NCBI RefSeq assembly: GCF_040892545.1
Contig: NZ_CP156079.1
Span: 4,871,501-4,935,500, forward strand
Direction: 5' to 3'
Length of the DNA: 64,000 bases
Source: Paracidovorax avenae
GTDB lineage: Bacteria > Pseudomonadota > Gammaproteobacteria > Burkholderiales > Burkholderiaceae_C
Under the pieces are notes generated by a model, which was not told the origin of the DNA, did no database searches, and saw nothing but the letters and a program-made list of their open reading frames with translations. This document shows, piece by piece, positions 34,859 to 44,132 of this stretch (its first letter is position 1; every line of letters begins with the position of its first letter). Made by a program: the position numbers and the translations under genes.

Positions 34859-35854
34859 TTGGCCAGCATCAAGGACGTCGCCCTGCGCGCCGGCGTCTCC
34901 ACCACCACCGTCTCGCGCGTGCTCACGACGCCCGGCGCCGTGCGTTCCCCGCTGCGCGAGCGCGTGGAGCAGGCCATCGCCGACCTGGGGTACCGGCCCA
35001 ACCTCGCGGCGCGCCGGCTGCGCCAGCGCCGCGCCTCGATCGTCGGCCTGATCGTCTCGGACATCCGCAGCCCCTTCTTCACCGATGTGGGCCGTGCCGT
35101 GGAGGACATGGCCTACCGCAACGGCCTGCGACTCATCCTCTGCAACAGCGACGAGAACCCCGCCAAGGAGCAGTCGTACCTGGAGCTGATGGCCGACGAG
35201 CAGGCCAGCGGCGTGATCCTGTCGCCCACCATGGAAGGACTGCAGCGCCTGCGGCCCGGGGACTGGCCGTTTCCACTCGTGCTCGTGGACCGCGCGCTGG
35301 ACAGCTCGCGCGTGGACCGCGTGGTGCTGGACAACCACGGCGCGGCGCGCCGCGCCACGGAACACCTGCTGCAATCGGGCTGGCGGCGCATCGCCCTGCT
35401 CGCCGGCATCCACAGCACCACCGGCCAGCAGCGCCATGCGGGCTATGCCGAGGCCCTGGCGGCGCACGGCCTCACGCCACGGCCGCTGTGGCTCGACCCC
35501 ACGCGCGACGCGGGCGAGCGCGCCACCGCGCAGTGCCTCGCCGCGCCGCCCGCCGAGCGCCCCGACGCCCTGCTCGCCACCAACGGGCTGCTGCTGCTCG
35601 GCGCCCTGCAGGCCGTGCAGGCCGCGGGCCTGCGCACGCCGCAGGACATCGGCATCGCCGGCTTCGACAACAACGACTGGACCGCCCTGCCCGCGCTGGA
35701 CGTGACCACCATCGCCCAGCCCACCTACGACATCGGCCGCACCGCGGCGGAACTGCTGCTGCAGCGCATGCAGGACCCGGCGCGGCCTGCGCGGCGCGTG
35801 GTGCTGGAGGGAGAGCTGGTGGTACGGGGCTCCAGCGCCAGGCCCAGGGCCTGA
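34859..35854 (+). CDS. fruR: LacI-family regulator of the fructose operon
   Basis: A 331-residue LacI-type repressor with N-terminal HTH and hinge (ASIKDVALRAGVSTTTVSRVL, YRPNLAARRLRQRR) and a sugar-binding domain (VGLIVSDIRSPFFTDVGRAV, GVILSPTMEG, GIAGFDNNDWTALPALDVTT). TTG 34859 is taken as the start because AGGAG lies six bases upstream and the HTH begins directly after it; upstream in-frame ATG codons would add an unrelated 53 residues across operator 2. It diverges from fruBKA, and the sugar phosphate made by that system is the likely inducer. Confidence 0.92.
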   Translation: MASIKDVALRAGVSTTTVSRVLTTPGAVRSPLRERVEQAIADLGYRPNLAARRLRQRRASIVGLIVSDIRSPFFTDVGRAVEDMAYRNGLRLILCNSDENPAKEQSYLELMADEQASGVILSPTMEGLQRLRPGDWPFPLVLVDRALDSSRVDRVVLDNHGAARRATEHLLQSGWRRIALLAGIHSTTGQQRHAGYAEALAAHGLTPRPLWLDPTRDAGERATAQCLAAPPAERPDALLATNGLLLLGALQAVQAAGLRTPQDIGIAGFDNNDWTALPALDVTTIAQPTYDIGRTAAELLLQRMQDPARPARRVVLEGELVVRGSSARPRA

Positions 35855-35878
35855 ACAGGCCCCGGCGCGCCGCCGGGC

Positions 35879-35903
35879 TTCGCACGCCCCGGTGCCGCTT
35901 CGC
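35879..35903 (+). promoter_or_regulatory. PIP box with -10 upstream of an unknown effector candidate
   Basis: A perfect TTCGC-N15-TTCGC followed after 31 bases by TACTGT (35935-35940), an exact YANNNT at the canonical spacing. It begins 24 bases after the fruR stop. Confidence 0.8.
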
Positions 35904-35951
35904 ACTGCGCGCGGGGTCGGGCGGGGCGCGCGGTTACTGTCGGTGGTGACC

Positions 35952-37031
35952 ATGCCCGCTCCACGCGGCATGGCCCGCTCCATGCTCCGTATCCAGCGAA
36001 CCTTCCCGAACCCGTCCGCGCAGCACACCGCTCCGGAAGCGACCCCGGGCCCTGCCCCGGGTGCCAGAGACACGACGCCAGGCGGCACCACCCTCCGGCA
36101 ACTGCTTCGCGAGCCCGAGGCGGCATCCGGGGCCCTGCCCCCCCGGCAGGCACCACCGGGGTCATCGGAACAGCCACGCCACCGACCTACGCTGTGGCAG
36201 TTGATGCACGCCGAACGCGGGAGGGTGGGCGCGGGCCTGCAGCCACCCGCCCAGGCTCTGTCGCAGCGCAAACCCGCAGCAGCGCCAGCCCCGGAGGGCG
36301 CGCCCCATGGCGAACGCCTGCGGAAATCGGCCGCCGATCTGCAGGCCGTGGACCCGGAATCGGCCAAGGCCTTCCAGCGGTGGGCCCGCGGCCTGCAGGA
36401 CCAGGCCACGGTACTCGAACAGCCGTTGACGCAGGCAGACCTGGAACTGGTCGATGCCGTGGTGGCCGAGGCCCTGCGGTCCACCGCCTTCCGGCAGACC
36501 TTCACCGACTTCCTGGTGGAGCACGCCCCCGTCGATCTCCACCTGGACGGATCACCGCGCGACGAAGGTTTCCAGCGCATCGCAGGCGATGCCTGCACCG
36601 CCTATGCGCGCATGCTGGAACACCGGATCATGGGCAGCCTGGGCCAGGACGAGGCACTGCACTTGCTGCTGGACGCCTTGCGCGATCCCCGCCTGGGCCT
36701 GTCCCGGCACACCTTGCTGCACGAGACGCCTCCCACTGGAGGCCCCGAGCGGATATGGCCGCCACTGCGGGCCTATGTGGTCCTGCACGACCCGGCAGGT
36801 TCCGTAGCCCAGGAAGAGGCCGCCGACCTGGCAATCGATGCTTTCGAGCAGGCCCGGCAGGGCGGCATCGAGGACGCCGAGGCCGTCGCGCGGACAAAGG
36901 CAGCGCAAGCGCACGCGAACGGCGTGGCCGAACAGCGCGCCCGCGCACTGCTGGAGGACTGGGGTTTCGGCCGCCCCGCCCCTGCGGCGGGCGGGGCGCG
37001 CAACCCTCTCAGGGTGTCGGCCGGAACGTGA
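35952..37031 (+). CDS. unknown protein under a PIP box, candidate type III effector
   Basis: I do not recognise this 359-residue protein. The first 130 residues are rich in Pro, Ala, Thr, Ser and Gln and look disordered, as in type III secretion leaders. The rest is mostly helical and acidic (DLQAVDPESAKAFQRWARGL, QADLELVDAVVAEALRSTAF, LHLLLDALRDPRLGLSRHTL, EEAADLAIDAFEQARQGGIE). No signal peptide or membrane segment is seen. The PIP box and -10 place transcription start near 35947, excluding starts before that. ATG 35952 is listed, but 35970 and 35982 are equally possible, since no good ribosome-binding site is present. Its 3' end overlaps the convergent TonB-domain gene by 23 bases. Confidence 0.7.
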   Translation: MPAPRGMARSMLRIQRTFPNPSAQHTAPEATPGPAPGARDTTPGGTTLRQLLREPEAASGALPPRQAPPGSSEQPRHRPTLWQLMHAERGRVGAGLQPPAQALSQRKPAAAPAPEGAPHGERLRKSAADLQAVDPESAKAFQRWARGLQDQATVLEQPLTQADLELVDAVVAEALRSTAFRQTFTDFLVEHAPVDLHLDGSPRDEGFQRIAGDACTAYARMLEHRIMGSLGQDEALHLLLDALRDPRLGLSRHTLLHETPPTGGPERIWPPLRAYVVLHDPAGSVAQEEAADLAIDAFEQARQGGIEDAEAVARTKAAQAHANGVAEQRARALLEDWGFGRPAPAAGGARNPLRVSAGT

Positions 37032-38847
37032 TCACCATCTCCGGAGGGAACTGCCCGTTGTCGTCCGCGGGCACCCGCTTGACGCGCGCCACCGCGGCCA
37101 GCACGGCCTGGTCCCAGTCCTTGCTGCCGCTGGGCTGCACCAGCCGGTAGCTTTCGATGGCGCCCTGGGCGCTCAGCCGCAACCGGACTTCGGCGGCGGG
37201 ATTGCCGGTCAAGCCCTGCGGCAGGATGATCTGCGACTGGAAGGCGTCCCGGATCCGCTGGGCGTAGTCGCGCGGCTTGACTGCGAGGCCGGTGACCGGC
37301 TTTTCCGCGGGACCGGCGGCCGGCTTGTCCGACAGCACGAAATTGAACGGGATGCGGTAGCTGGCGTCCACCGCGTACCCCTGGCTGTCCTTGGCGGGGT
37401 GGAAGGTGGCATTGCGCACGGCGGCCAGGGCCGACTCGTCCAGTTCCCGGTGGCCGGAACTCTGGGCGATGGAGACATCCCGCGCCTGCCCCATCGATCC
37501 GATGGTGGCGGAGACGACGACACGCCCTTCGTGCCCCCGGCGGCGGGCCTCGGGCGGATAGACGGGCTGCAGGGGCGCGACCGGGGTGGCACGCGCGGAG
37601 AGCGACGGCGGCACGGGCCCCGCCGGCTCGCGGGGCGACAGGCCAGGGTAGATGCCGCCCACCCCGGTCCCTGGTGGAAGGCTGCCGTGGACGGGCGCAG
37701 CCGGTGAAGGCGCCGGTCGCGGCGGATCGTTCTGCAGGCACGTCCGCAGCAGGGCCGTGAGGATCACCACGCCGAAGATGATCCACCCGTTGCCGATGCG
37801 GAAAGACGACTCCGGCACCGAAAAGGGCCTGGCTGCGGGCGCAGGCGCGGGTACCCTGGCCGGCGCATAGGTCAGCCAGCGGCGCCACCGCGGCACGGCA
37901 TCCGCCCATTCGCGCCACCGCTCCACGTTGCCCAGCGCGGTGATCACGTGCAACCAGTGCGGAAACAGGCTGCGCAGGTGCAGCACCCGGGGCAGGTGCC
38001 GCAGCAGGAACCCCGTGCCCGGGCGCCTGTCGTCCCGCAGGCGGCGGATGAGGTCCCGCTGGCCGACCCGCACCTTTTTCGGCTGCGCATCGTAGAAATC
38101 GAGTTCGTCGATGGCGGACGCGATCACCGCCCCCGCGCGCCCGAACGCGGCCAGCCGGCCACGATCGCGGCGCCAGCCGAAACACTCCATCGCGGGCCCG
38201 AACAGGTACTCGTGGCCCGGCTGCCAGCCATTCGCCAGCAGGGACACCACGCCGCCCTCGAACAGGAAGCGGGCATCCATGTCGATCAGGTGCTCGCTTT
38301 CGAGCGCCTGCTGCAGCCAGGCCCGCACCTTCTCGTGGGCCCCGCGCCGCCGCTGCGGCAGCATCGCGCGCATCGCCTCGAACACCTCGCGGGCCGAGGT
38401 TTCCGCAGCCCGCGCAGCGGCCTGCCGCAGCACGGCCGCATCGCCGGTGTTGCCGCCCGGCTCCCGCCCGGCCGGCAGGGGCCCGGCGTGCGGTGGTGGT
38501 TCAGCGGGCGCTCGCGGTTCGGCGGGGGGCAGCGGTTCGGTGCGCAGCGGTCGGCCATCCGGCGAGCCGTCTCCCGCGCTGGCGGAAGCCCCACCTTCCG
38601 CGGCGCCAGCCCCGGCTGCATCCGCCTCGGCCGGCGCCGCCTGCGCCTCTTCCTGCTGCCGGTGGGCGAACCATTGCAGGGACACCTCGTACGCCTGGCG
38701 CAGTGACTGGAAACCCTCGGGATCCTGCTCCTGGTCGATCTGCTTGAGCAGCCGCGCATAGGCCCGCCGGATCGCCCGGTCGTCCGCCGCCTCGTCGAGG
38801 CCGAGGTGGGCGAGGAACGGCGGCGGCGTTCTGCTGCCCGCGCTCAC
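37009..38847 (-). CDS. J-like domain / membrane / double TonB-C fusion protein
   Basis: This 612-residue protein starts at GTG 38847, overlapping the hscC stop (GTGA). Residues about 10-65 (HLGLDEAADDRAIRRAYARL, DQEQDPEGFQSLRQAYEVSL) resemble the degenerate J-domains of proteins paired with HscC, but no HPD motif is visible. A Pro/Ala linker, a helical middle domain and one membrane helix (IIFGVVILTALLRTCL, about residue 385) follow. Two TonB C-terminal modules end the protein (PPEARRRGHEGRVVVSATIG with ELDESALAAVRNATFHPAKD, and a second around ILPQGLTGNPAAEVRLRLS). It could act as an HscC co-chaperone that reaches the periplasm. The combination is unusual; the assignment of each part is moderately sure. 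Confidence 0.8.
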   Translation of the reverse strand: MSAGSRTPPPFLAHLGLDEAADDRAIRRAYARLLKQIDQEQDPEGFQSLRQAYEVSLQWFAHRQQEEAQAAPAEADAAGAGAAEGGASASAGDGSPDGRPLRTEPLPPAEPRAPAEPPPHAGPLPAGREPGGNTGDAAVLRQAAARAAETSAREVFEAMRAMLPQRRRGAHEKVRAWLQQALESEHLIDMDARFLFEGGVVSLLANGWQPGHEYLFGPAMECFGWRRDRGRLAAFGRAGAVIASAIDELDFYDAQPKKVRVGQRDLIRRLRDDRRPGTGFLLRHLPRVLHLRSLFPHWLHVITALGNVERWREWADAVPRWRRWLTYAPARVPAPAPAARPFSVPESSFRIGNGWIIFGVVILTALLRTCLQNDPPRPAPSPAAPVHGSLPPGTGVGGIYPGLSPREPAGPVPPSLSARATPVAPLQPVYPPEARRRGHEGRVVVSATIGSMGQARDVSIAQSSGHRELDESALAAVRNATFHPAKDSQGYAVDASYRIPFNFVLSDKPAAGPAEKPVTGLAVKPRDYAQRIRDAFQSQIILPQGLTGNPAAEVRLRLSAQGAIESYRLVQPSGSKDWDQAVLAAVARVKRVPADDNGQFPPEMVITFRPTP

Positions 38848-40562
38848 GGTTCGTCGTCCGCCAGGACGGCCCCCGTGCGCTCCAGGTGGGCCAGCTGGTC
38901 CTCCAGCAGCTTGCGCGCCTTGGCGACGACGCGGCCGTCCTGGGTGGCCAGGGCCCCTTCGAACCGCAGGATCTGCTCGGCCAGCCATTCCCGCGCGCCG
39001 CCCCGCAACTGCTGGTAGATGCGCTCCGCATGCGCCATCGCGGTGCGGTTCTCCAGCGCATCGCGCGGATGGATCTTCAGCGTGCCCATCGCCTCGAGGC
39101 GTTCGGCGATCTCGGCTTCGGTCAGCAGGCCCGGGTTGCCTTCGATGACGACGCTGAAGGTCTTCTGGGTGCTGGGCACCTTCGCCTCCACCTGCAGCAG
39201 CCCGTTGACGTCATAGCTGAAGCGCACCTCCAGGGAGGACTCCTCCCGGCTCGTGCCCGGCAGTTCGATCCGCAGGTTGCCCAGGTGGATGTTGTCCTGT
39301 ACCAGGCGCGATTCGCCCTGGTAGATCTCCAGATCGACGAACACCTGGTCGTCCCGGGTCGGCGCGTAGGTCTTCATGCGGCTGACCGGCACGATCGTGT
39401 TGCGCTCGATGACGGGATCGAAATGGCCTGGCGATGAGCTCCCGTCGGGCATGCGCTTGTTCACGGCCACCCCCAGGGAATAGGGCGACACATCGGTCAT
39501 CACCACTTCGCTGAGGGCCGCGTCCTTCGCCTTGAGGCCGGCCTGGATGGCCGCCCCCATGGCGACCACCTCGTCCGGGTTGAAGTCGATGGCGGGAAAG
39601 CGGCCGAACATCGTCGTCGCGAGCCGCCGGACCATCGGCATGCGCGTGGCACCGCCCGCCAGCACGATGTTGTCCAGCATGACGGTGCGCAGGTTCGCGT
39701 CGCGCAGGGCCCGCTCCACCGGCAGGCGCAGCCGCTTGAGCAGCGTGGCGCAGGCGCTCTCGAACAGGGCCTCGTCCACGTCCAGGGACAAAGGCTTTCC
39801 CTTGTGCTCCACCGAGAGCACGGCCCGTGTCTGCTCGCTGAGCGCCCGCTTCGCGCGCTCGGCGGCCGCGAGGAGCCGCTGCATGAAGTGGCTGTCCCGG
39901 CGCAGGGAGTCGGAGAGCTTGAGGCGCTCGAAGAACAGGTTCACCAGGGCCTGCAGGAAATCCTCGCCGCCGAGGAAGTTGTCCCCGGCGGATGCCCGCA
40001 CCTCCATCACGCCGTCGAACATCTCCAGGATGGAAACATCGAAGGTGCCGCCGCCCAGGTCGAAGACGAGGAACCGGGTCTCGCTGTCCTGCTGGTGCAG
40101 CCCGTAGGCCAGCGCCGCCGCCGTCGGTTCGTTGAGCAGCCGATCGACCCGCAGCCCGGCCAGGGCGCCCGCGGCCCGCGTGGCCTTGCGCTGCGCATCG
40201 GAGAAATAGGCGGGCACCGTGACCACCGCCTCCTCCACCGGCTCGCCGAGGAACGCCTCGGCATCGGCCTTCAGCGCACGCAGCACCAGCGACGAGAGCT
40301 CCTCGGGCCGGAACGCGCGCCCGGCCAGCACCATGGTCTTGTCGCTGCCCATGTAGCGCTTGAAGTTCGCGGCCGTCCGGTCCGGGTGGGTCTGCAGCCG
40401 CTCGCGGGCCGCACGCCCCACCAGCACCGTGCCGTCCTCGTCCAGGCTGACGCAGGACGGCGTCAGCATCTCGCCGAGCGCATTCGGGATCAGGACGGAT
40501 CGTCCGTCCTTCCATGCCGCCACCAGGCTGTTGGTGGTTCCCAGGTCGATGCCGATGATCAT
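38844..40562 (-). CDS. hscC: Hsp70-family chaperone HscC
   Basis: A 572-residue Hsp70 with nucleotide-binding domain motifs MIIGIDLGTTNSLVAAWKDG, TVPAYFSDAQRKATRAAGAL, FDLGGGTFDVSILE and VLAGGATRMPMVRRL, and a substrate domain with PYSLGVAVN and IELPGTSREESSLEVRFSYD. The length, shorter than DnaK (about 640), and the J-like gene beside it point to HscC. ATG 40562 (MIIGID) is preferred to ATG 40574, having GGAG at good spacing. E. coli HscC works with the J proteins DjlB and DjlC; here the coupled downstream gene would supply that role. Confidence 0.92.
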   Translation of the reverse strand: MIIGIDLGTTNSLVAAWKDGRSVLIPNALGEMLTPSCVSLDEDGTVLVGRAARERLQTHPDRTAANFKRYMGSDKTMVLAGRAFRPEELSSLVLRALKADAEAFLGEPVEEAVVTVPAYFSDAQRKATRAAGALAGLRVDRLLNEPTAAALAYGLHQQDSETRFLVFDLGGGTFDVSILEMFDGVMEVRASAGDNFLGGEDFLQALVNLFFERLKLSDSLRRDSHFMQRLLAAAERAKRALSEQTRAVLSVEHKGKPLSLDVDEALFESACATLLKRLRLPVERALRDANLRTVMLDNIVLAGGATRMPMVRRLATTMFGRFPAIDFNPDEVVAMGAAIQAGLKAKDAALSEVVMTDVSPYSLGVAVNKRMPDGSSSPGHFDPVIERNTIVPVSRMKTYAPTRDDQVFVDLEIYQGESRLVQDNIHLGNLRIELPGTSREESSLEVRFSYDVNGLLQVEAKVPSTQKTFSVVIEGNPGLLTEAEIAERLEAMGTLKIHPRDALENRTAMAHAERIYQQLRGGAREWLAEQILRFEGALATQDGRVVAKARKLLEDQLAHLERTGAVLADDEP

Positions 40563-40655
40563 CCTCTGCTCCATGTCCTTTAGCGTTCTGGCTTCGTTTG
40601 AACTGTGTGCGGACCGCTGCCGGTGCCGGCAGGGCGGGTTGCGGGGGAAAGCACT

Positions 40656-42740
40656 TTAGCTCCGCCGCTGCGCCAGCAGCAGGAATTCCACGCCCTGCGT
40701 CCGTGACGATTGCATGTCGAAATGGGTGAGGCTGGCCTGGCCCAGCAACGATGCGCAGTCCGGGCACGTCAGCGCCGGCACGCCCGCGAGTTCGAATGGT
40801 CCGACTTTCATCGAGTCGATGAGGATGCCCCTGGCCAGCATCGTCCGTCCGTCCGCGGTCCGCATCCTGACCTGGGGATCGGTCACCCGATAGACAGCCT
40901 TCGAAGCCCTCAGCAACTCTTCGCTGACGGTGGTCATGCTGGCTCCGGTATCGATCATGAATGCCAGCGGCTTGCCCTGCCCGAGTGTGACGGGTGCGAA
41001 GAAGTGGCCGCCATACACCGGGAGGCGTAGCGCCGAGCGCTCGCCGGACTGGTCCGGCCCGAGTCCGCCGATCACCGTTTCGATCGCGATTCTCTGGGCC
41101 GTGAAATATGGAGCTTCACCCTGGACGCTGCGGCGGCTGTCATAGGACTGCAGCAGCGACAGGGCCTCGTAGGGCTTGTGCGCCCTTGTCAGCAGTTGGG
41201 CAAGCCGCGCCCTCACGTCCACGAGATCCGGCGCCACCGACAACGCTTTGTAGGACCACTCGATGGCTTCCTGCCCGTGCCCCAGCCTCTCATGGCTGTC
41301 CGCGTAGTACGCGAACAGGTCGTAGGCCCCGGTGCCCAGCTCGATCGACCGCTTGAAATGGCCGATGGCCTCCTCGTGCTTGCCGCGCCGGTTGAGCACG
41401 ATGCCCAGCCGCGCCATCGCCACCGCGTCGTCAGGACGCAGCCGGACGGCCTCCCGCCAGCTCGCCTCCTGGCACCGCAGATCGCCCTGTCGGGCGCACT
41501 GGGCAGCCTGGGCCATGAACTCCTCGGCTGTCATGCTGTCCTTGCGCACCAGCCGGTCGAAATACCCGTGCGACATGAAGACATTGGTTCCGGAAACGAG
41601 CAGCATCAACGCGCACCCGGCAGCGAAGACACGGACCTTCTTGCGCTGATTCACCGTGTCGCTGAACAGTGAATACAGGACGACGGCAGCGCCTGGAACC
41701 AGCAGCGCGCCGACACCCCTGCCCAGCGAATACGACAGGGAAAACTGGCCGGCATCGTAGACGGCCAGGCTGCACAGCACCAGCAAGACCGCCAACGTGA
41801 CCGCAACTGCCACCGACAGGCCGCTGGCGGGCTGTTCTCGGAGCCGTGCCTGCCGGATGAACGAGGGTTCGCCCTCCTGCACCGCTGGCAACCGCCCTTC
41901 CGGAAGATTCAGTATTTCCTGTACCGGCTTCCAGGCCAGCAAGCCCTCCCGCCAGGCACGGGACTCCGCGCCGAGGGCATCCGTCCCGGACAGCGCAGCC
42001 AGTTCGTCCAGTGTCACCGGTCCCCTCCGTTGTCCCGAAGCGTCGAGATACCACCAGACGCTCGCCCCGGCAGTCCCGCCCTGCCCCTCCGTGGACAGGA
42101 CGGCAGGTTCCATCTGCGTACCCAACGGTGGGTCCGGGGTCCAGGCCAGCACCGGCTCATGGAGCGCCGTCCCCTCCACGGACGAACGTACTGGGCTCGC
42201 GCAATAGGTGTTCTGCACGCGCTCGGACACACAGAAATACCAATACCACCCGACGTTGTAGAACAGGACACCCATCAACTGGCCCACCGCCTGCTCCGAG
42301 GAATTCGCTCCCATGAACAGCCAGGCTGCCGCCACGTCGGCGATGGCGCACACCACAGGCGCGCCGATCAGCCAGCGTTTGACATGGACCACACTCTGCG
42401 GTTCGTGGCGGGTAAGCAGCCGGTAGGCTACCCAGAACTGCCAAACGGTGGTAGCGAACAGCAATAACCAGCAGAACGCCTTGTAGGAGACATACCCCGA
42501 TGTCTGCGCAAGGGCGGGCTCGCGGGTCTCGAAATCCAGCAGGTTGCGGAGCAGTGATCCGGCATTTGCGACCGCCGCCAGGATCAGGAATCCCAGAAAG
42601 ACTCGCAACCACCCGCGGAACCCGGACACTATCTCACGGCGCTCGCGGCGCCGACGGTCACCCCAGCGCTTCCACTGCACCACGCCGGCCAGGAACAGCA
42701 GACCGGCGAAAAGCGGCATGAAAGGAACGATGTGCTCCAT
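40656..42740 (-). CDS. membrane retropepsin-like protease with GYF_2 and TPR modules
   Basis: A 694-residue multidomain membrane protein. Residues 1-170 have about five hydrophobic helices and resemble DUF2569-type membrane domains. About 225-285 is a GYF_2-like module (WWYLDASGQRRGPVTLDELA ... WREGLLAWKPV). Three more helices follow (about 295-390), then TPR-like repeats (CARQGDLRCQEASWREAVRL, GKHEEAIGHFKRSIELG, GHGQEAIEWSYKALSVAPD). A retropepsin-like aspartic protease domain has its catalytic motif FMIDTGASMT at Asp597. The fold needs a dimer for activity, so self-association is implied. Start ATG 42740 has only a weak GGGAAA site. Composition is less GC-rich than neighbours. Substrate unknown. 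Confidence 0.8.
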   Translation of the reverse strand: MEHIVPFMPLFAGLLFLAGVVQWKRWGDRRRRERREIVSGFRGWLRVFLGFLILAAVANAGSLLRNLLDFETREPALAQTSGYVSYKAFCWLLLFATTVWQFWVAYRLLTRHEPQSVVHVKRWLIGAPVVCAIADVAAAWLFMGANSSEQAVGQLMGVLFYNVGWYWYFCVSERVQNTYCASPVRSSVEGTALHEPVLAWTPDPPLGTQMEPAVLSTEGQGGTAGASVWWYLDASGQRRGPVTLDELAALSGTDALGAESRAWREGLLAWKPVQEILNLPEGRLPAVQEGEPSFIRQARLREQPASGLSVAVAVTLAVLLVLCSLAVYDAGQFSLSYSLGRGVGALLVPGAAVVLYSLFSDTVNQRKKVRVFAAGCALMLLVSGTNVFMSHGYFDRLVRKDSMTAEEFMAQAAQCARQGDLRCQEASWREAVRLRPDDAVAMARLGIVLNRRGKHEEAIGHFKRSIELGTGAYDLFAYYADSHERLGHGQEAIEWSYKALSVAPDLVDVRARLAQLLTRAHKPYEALSLLQSYDSRRSVQGEAPYFTAQRIAIETVIGGLGPDQSGERSALRLPVYGGHFFAPVTLGQGKPLAFMIDTGASMTTVSEELLRASKAVYRVTDPQVRMRTADGRTMLARGILIDSMKVGPFELAGVPALTCPDCASLLGQASLTHFDMQSSRTQGVEFLLLAQRRS

Positions 42741-42844
42741 GGTTTCCCGGACGTTTTTATGGTTTTGGTGCCGAGCAAACGGACAACGGCTGGTGCGTGC
42801 CGTGCGCCACTGTCGGGCTTGGAGGCCCGAGCATGCCACAAAGT

Positions 42845-42874
42845 TATGTTTCAAATTGAGCAATTTGATACATA
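42845..42874. promoter_or_regulatory. 30-base near-perfect palindrome
   Basis: Left arm TATGTTTCAAATTG, two-base centre AG, right arm CAATTTGATACATA; 13 of 14 positions pair. It is strikingly AT-rich for this genome and stands 104 bases upstream of the retropepsin gene and 49 beyond the metallopeptidase stop. No T-run follows on the leftward strand, so an operator is favoured over a terminator. Confidence 0.6.
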
Positions 42875-42923
42875 AAGCCTTGAAGCCTGCGGCCCACGCG
42901 ACCGGGAGCCCTGCCCGGAACGC

Positions 42924-44132
42924 TTAACTCCCGTCGGGCAGATGGGCCATGCCGCTCCCGTGCGGGGTAGCCACCCCCTGCGTGGAAGGCGACCAGGCAT
43001 CGGAGGCCGGCTTGCCCAGCAGGGCGCAAACGCAGGCCCCGAGGTCAACACCCAGGTGCTCTTGCGCGGAAGAGGCGCCAGCGTCCTCACGCCTTGCGTG
43101 CTGCACGAATCGCTCGAATTCCTCCCAAGTCTTGCCGAAGTGCTCCACGAGGGTTCTCGCCAAGTCGTACGACAGCTTGCTGCCTTCGTCCGTCCGCGAG
43201 AACGACCGGCCCGCCCAGAATTGCTGGATTTCGGGAACGCCCCAGAAGCGCAGATGCTGTTCCCGCAACTCCTTCATTTCGGCGTGGGGAAACGGGCCGG
43301 CCGTCAGCCGAAACTCAGCATTGACGGCGATGCCTTCGTCGATCCACAGGGGCAGGCGCAGGCGGGCCAGCGCACTGTGTACAAGTTCGTGGACGATCAC
43401 CGGCTCGATGGCGGAGAGGTCGGCTCGCCGCACGACGAAATGCGGACAGCCTTCCCCCACGAAAATCCCGCTGCTGAAGGCGAATTCCCCATGGTCCGGA
43501 TAGAAAAGCCCGATGTAGTGGTAGTACCACTCCTCGTCATCCAGCACCAACAGCACGCTTTTATGGCCGGGCGGGAACTGCGCCAGCGCACCCAGGGTCT
43601 GCCGGATGCGGGTACGTGTCGCCCAAACGTACCGTGCGGCGGCGCGGGCCACGCTCCCCTCGAGGGACGACAGGACGAAAGCATGGTCCGTCTCGTGTAG
43701 ATGGAAATGCGAGCCCAGCACCGACCGGAGATGCATCAGCCAAGCCCGATGGCACTGCAACCGGGCATCTTCGCGCTCGGCCCCGGCTTCAAGGGTGTCC
43801 AGCCAATGCTCCACTGCTGGCCAATCGACCACCGGAAAACCACCGGCCGTGGCGACATGGTCCACGAAGGCAAAAGGCGGCCGGCCCGGCATGCAGATCG
43901 TCTCCACCGGTGGATCCAGTCTGCCGTCTCCTGCCGCCAGGATGGCATCCCGGGCGCGCCCATGGGACCGGAGATGCCAATGGGTGAAGAGCGCCCCCAG
44001 GAAAGGCGTGATCCAGACCATGGCGATATGCAGCCCTCTATGGTCCAGCCCGGCTGCACGCCGGACGCGTACGGTCATCCAGGCATTCAGGCAGAACCAG
44101 CACGTGGCGAAAAGAAGAAATTCGACGCTCAC
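42924..44132 (-). CDS. membrane-anchored zinc metallopeptidase-like protein
   Basis: A 402-residue protein with one or two N-terminal membrane helices ([32 protein letters not shown]) and a soluble region. That region contains [16 protein letters not shown] (His248, Glu249, His252) and [10 protein letters not shown] (Glu266), a gluzincin-type HExxH...E zinc site of the peptidase-MA-like kind. The GTG start overlaps the purT stop (GTGA), so it is translationally coupled to a purine gene with no obvious shared function. The C-terminal 60 residues look disordered. Substrate unknown. Confidence 0.8.
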   Translation of the reverse strand: MSVEFLLFATCWFCLNAWMTVRVRRAAGLDHRGLHIAMVWITPFLGALFTHWHLRSHGRARDAILAAGDGRLDPPVETICMPGRPPFAFVDHVATAGGFPVVDWPAVEHWLDTLEAGAEREDARLQCHRAWLMHLRSVLGSHFHLHETDHAFVLSSLEGSVARAAARYVWATRTRIRQTLGALAQFPPGHKSVLLVLDDEEWYYHYIGLFYPDHGEFAFSSGIFVGEGCPHFVVRRADLSAIEPVIVHELVHSALARLRLPLWIDEGIAVNAEFRLTAGPFPHAEMKELREQHLRFWGVPEIQQFWAGRSFSRTDEGSKLSYDLARTLVEHFGKTWEEFERFVQHARREDAGASSAQEHLGVDLGACVCALLGKPASDAWSPSTQGVATPHGSGMAHLPDGS

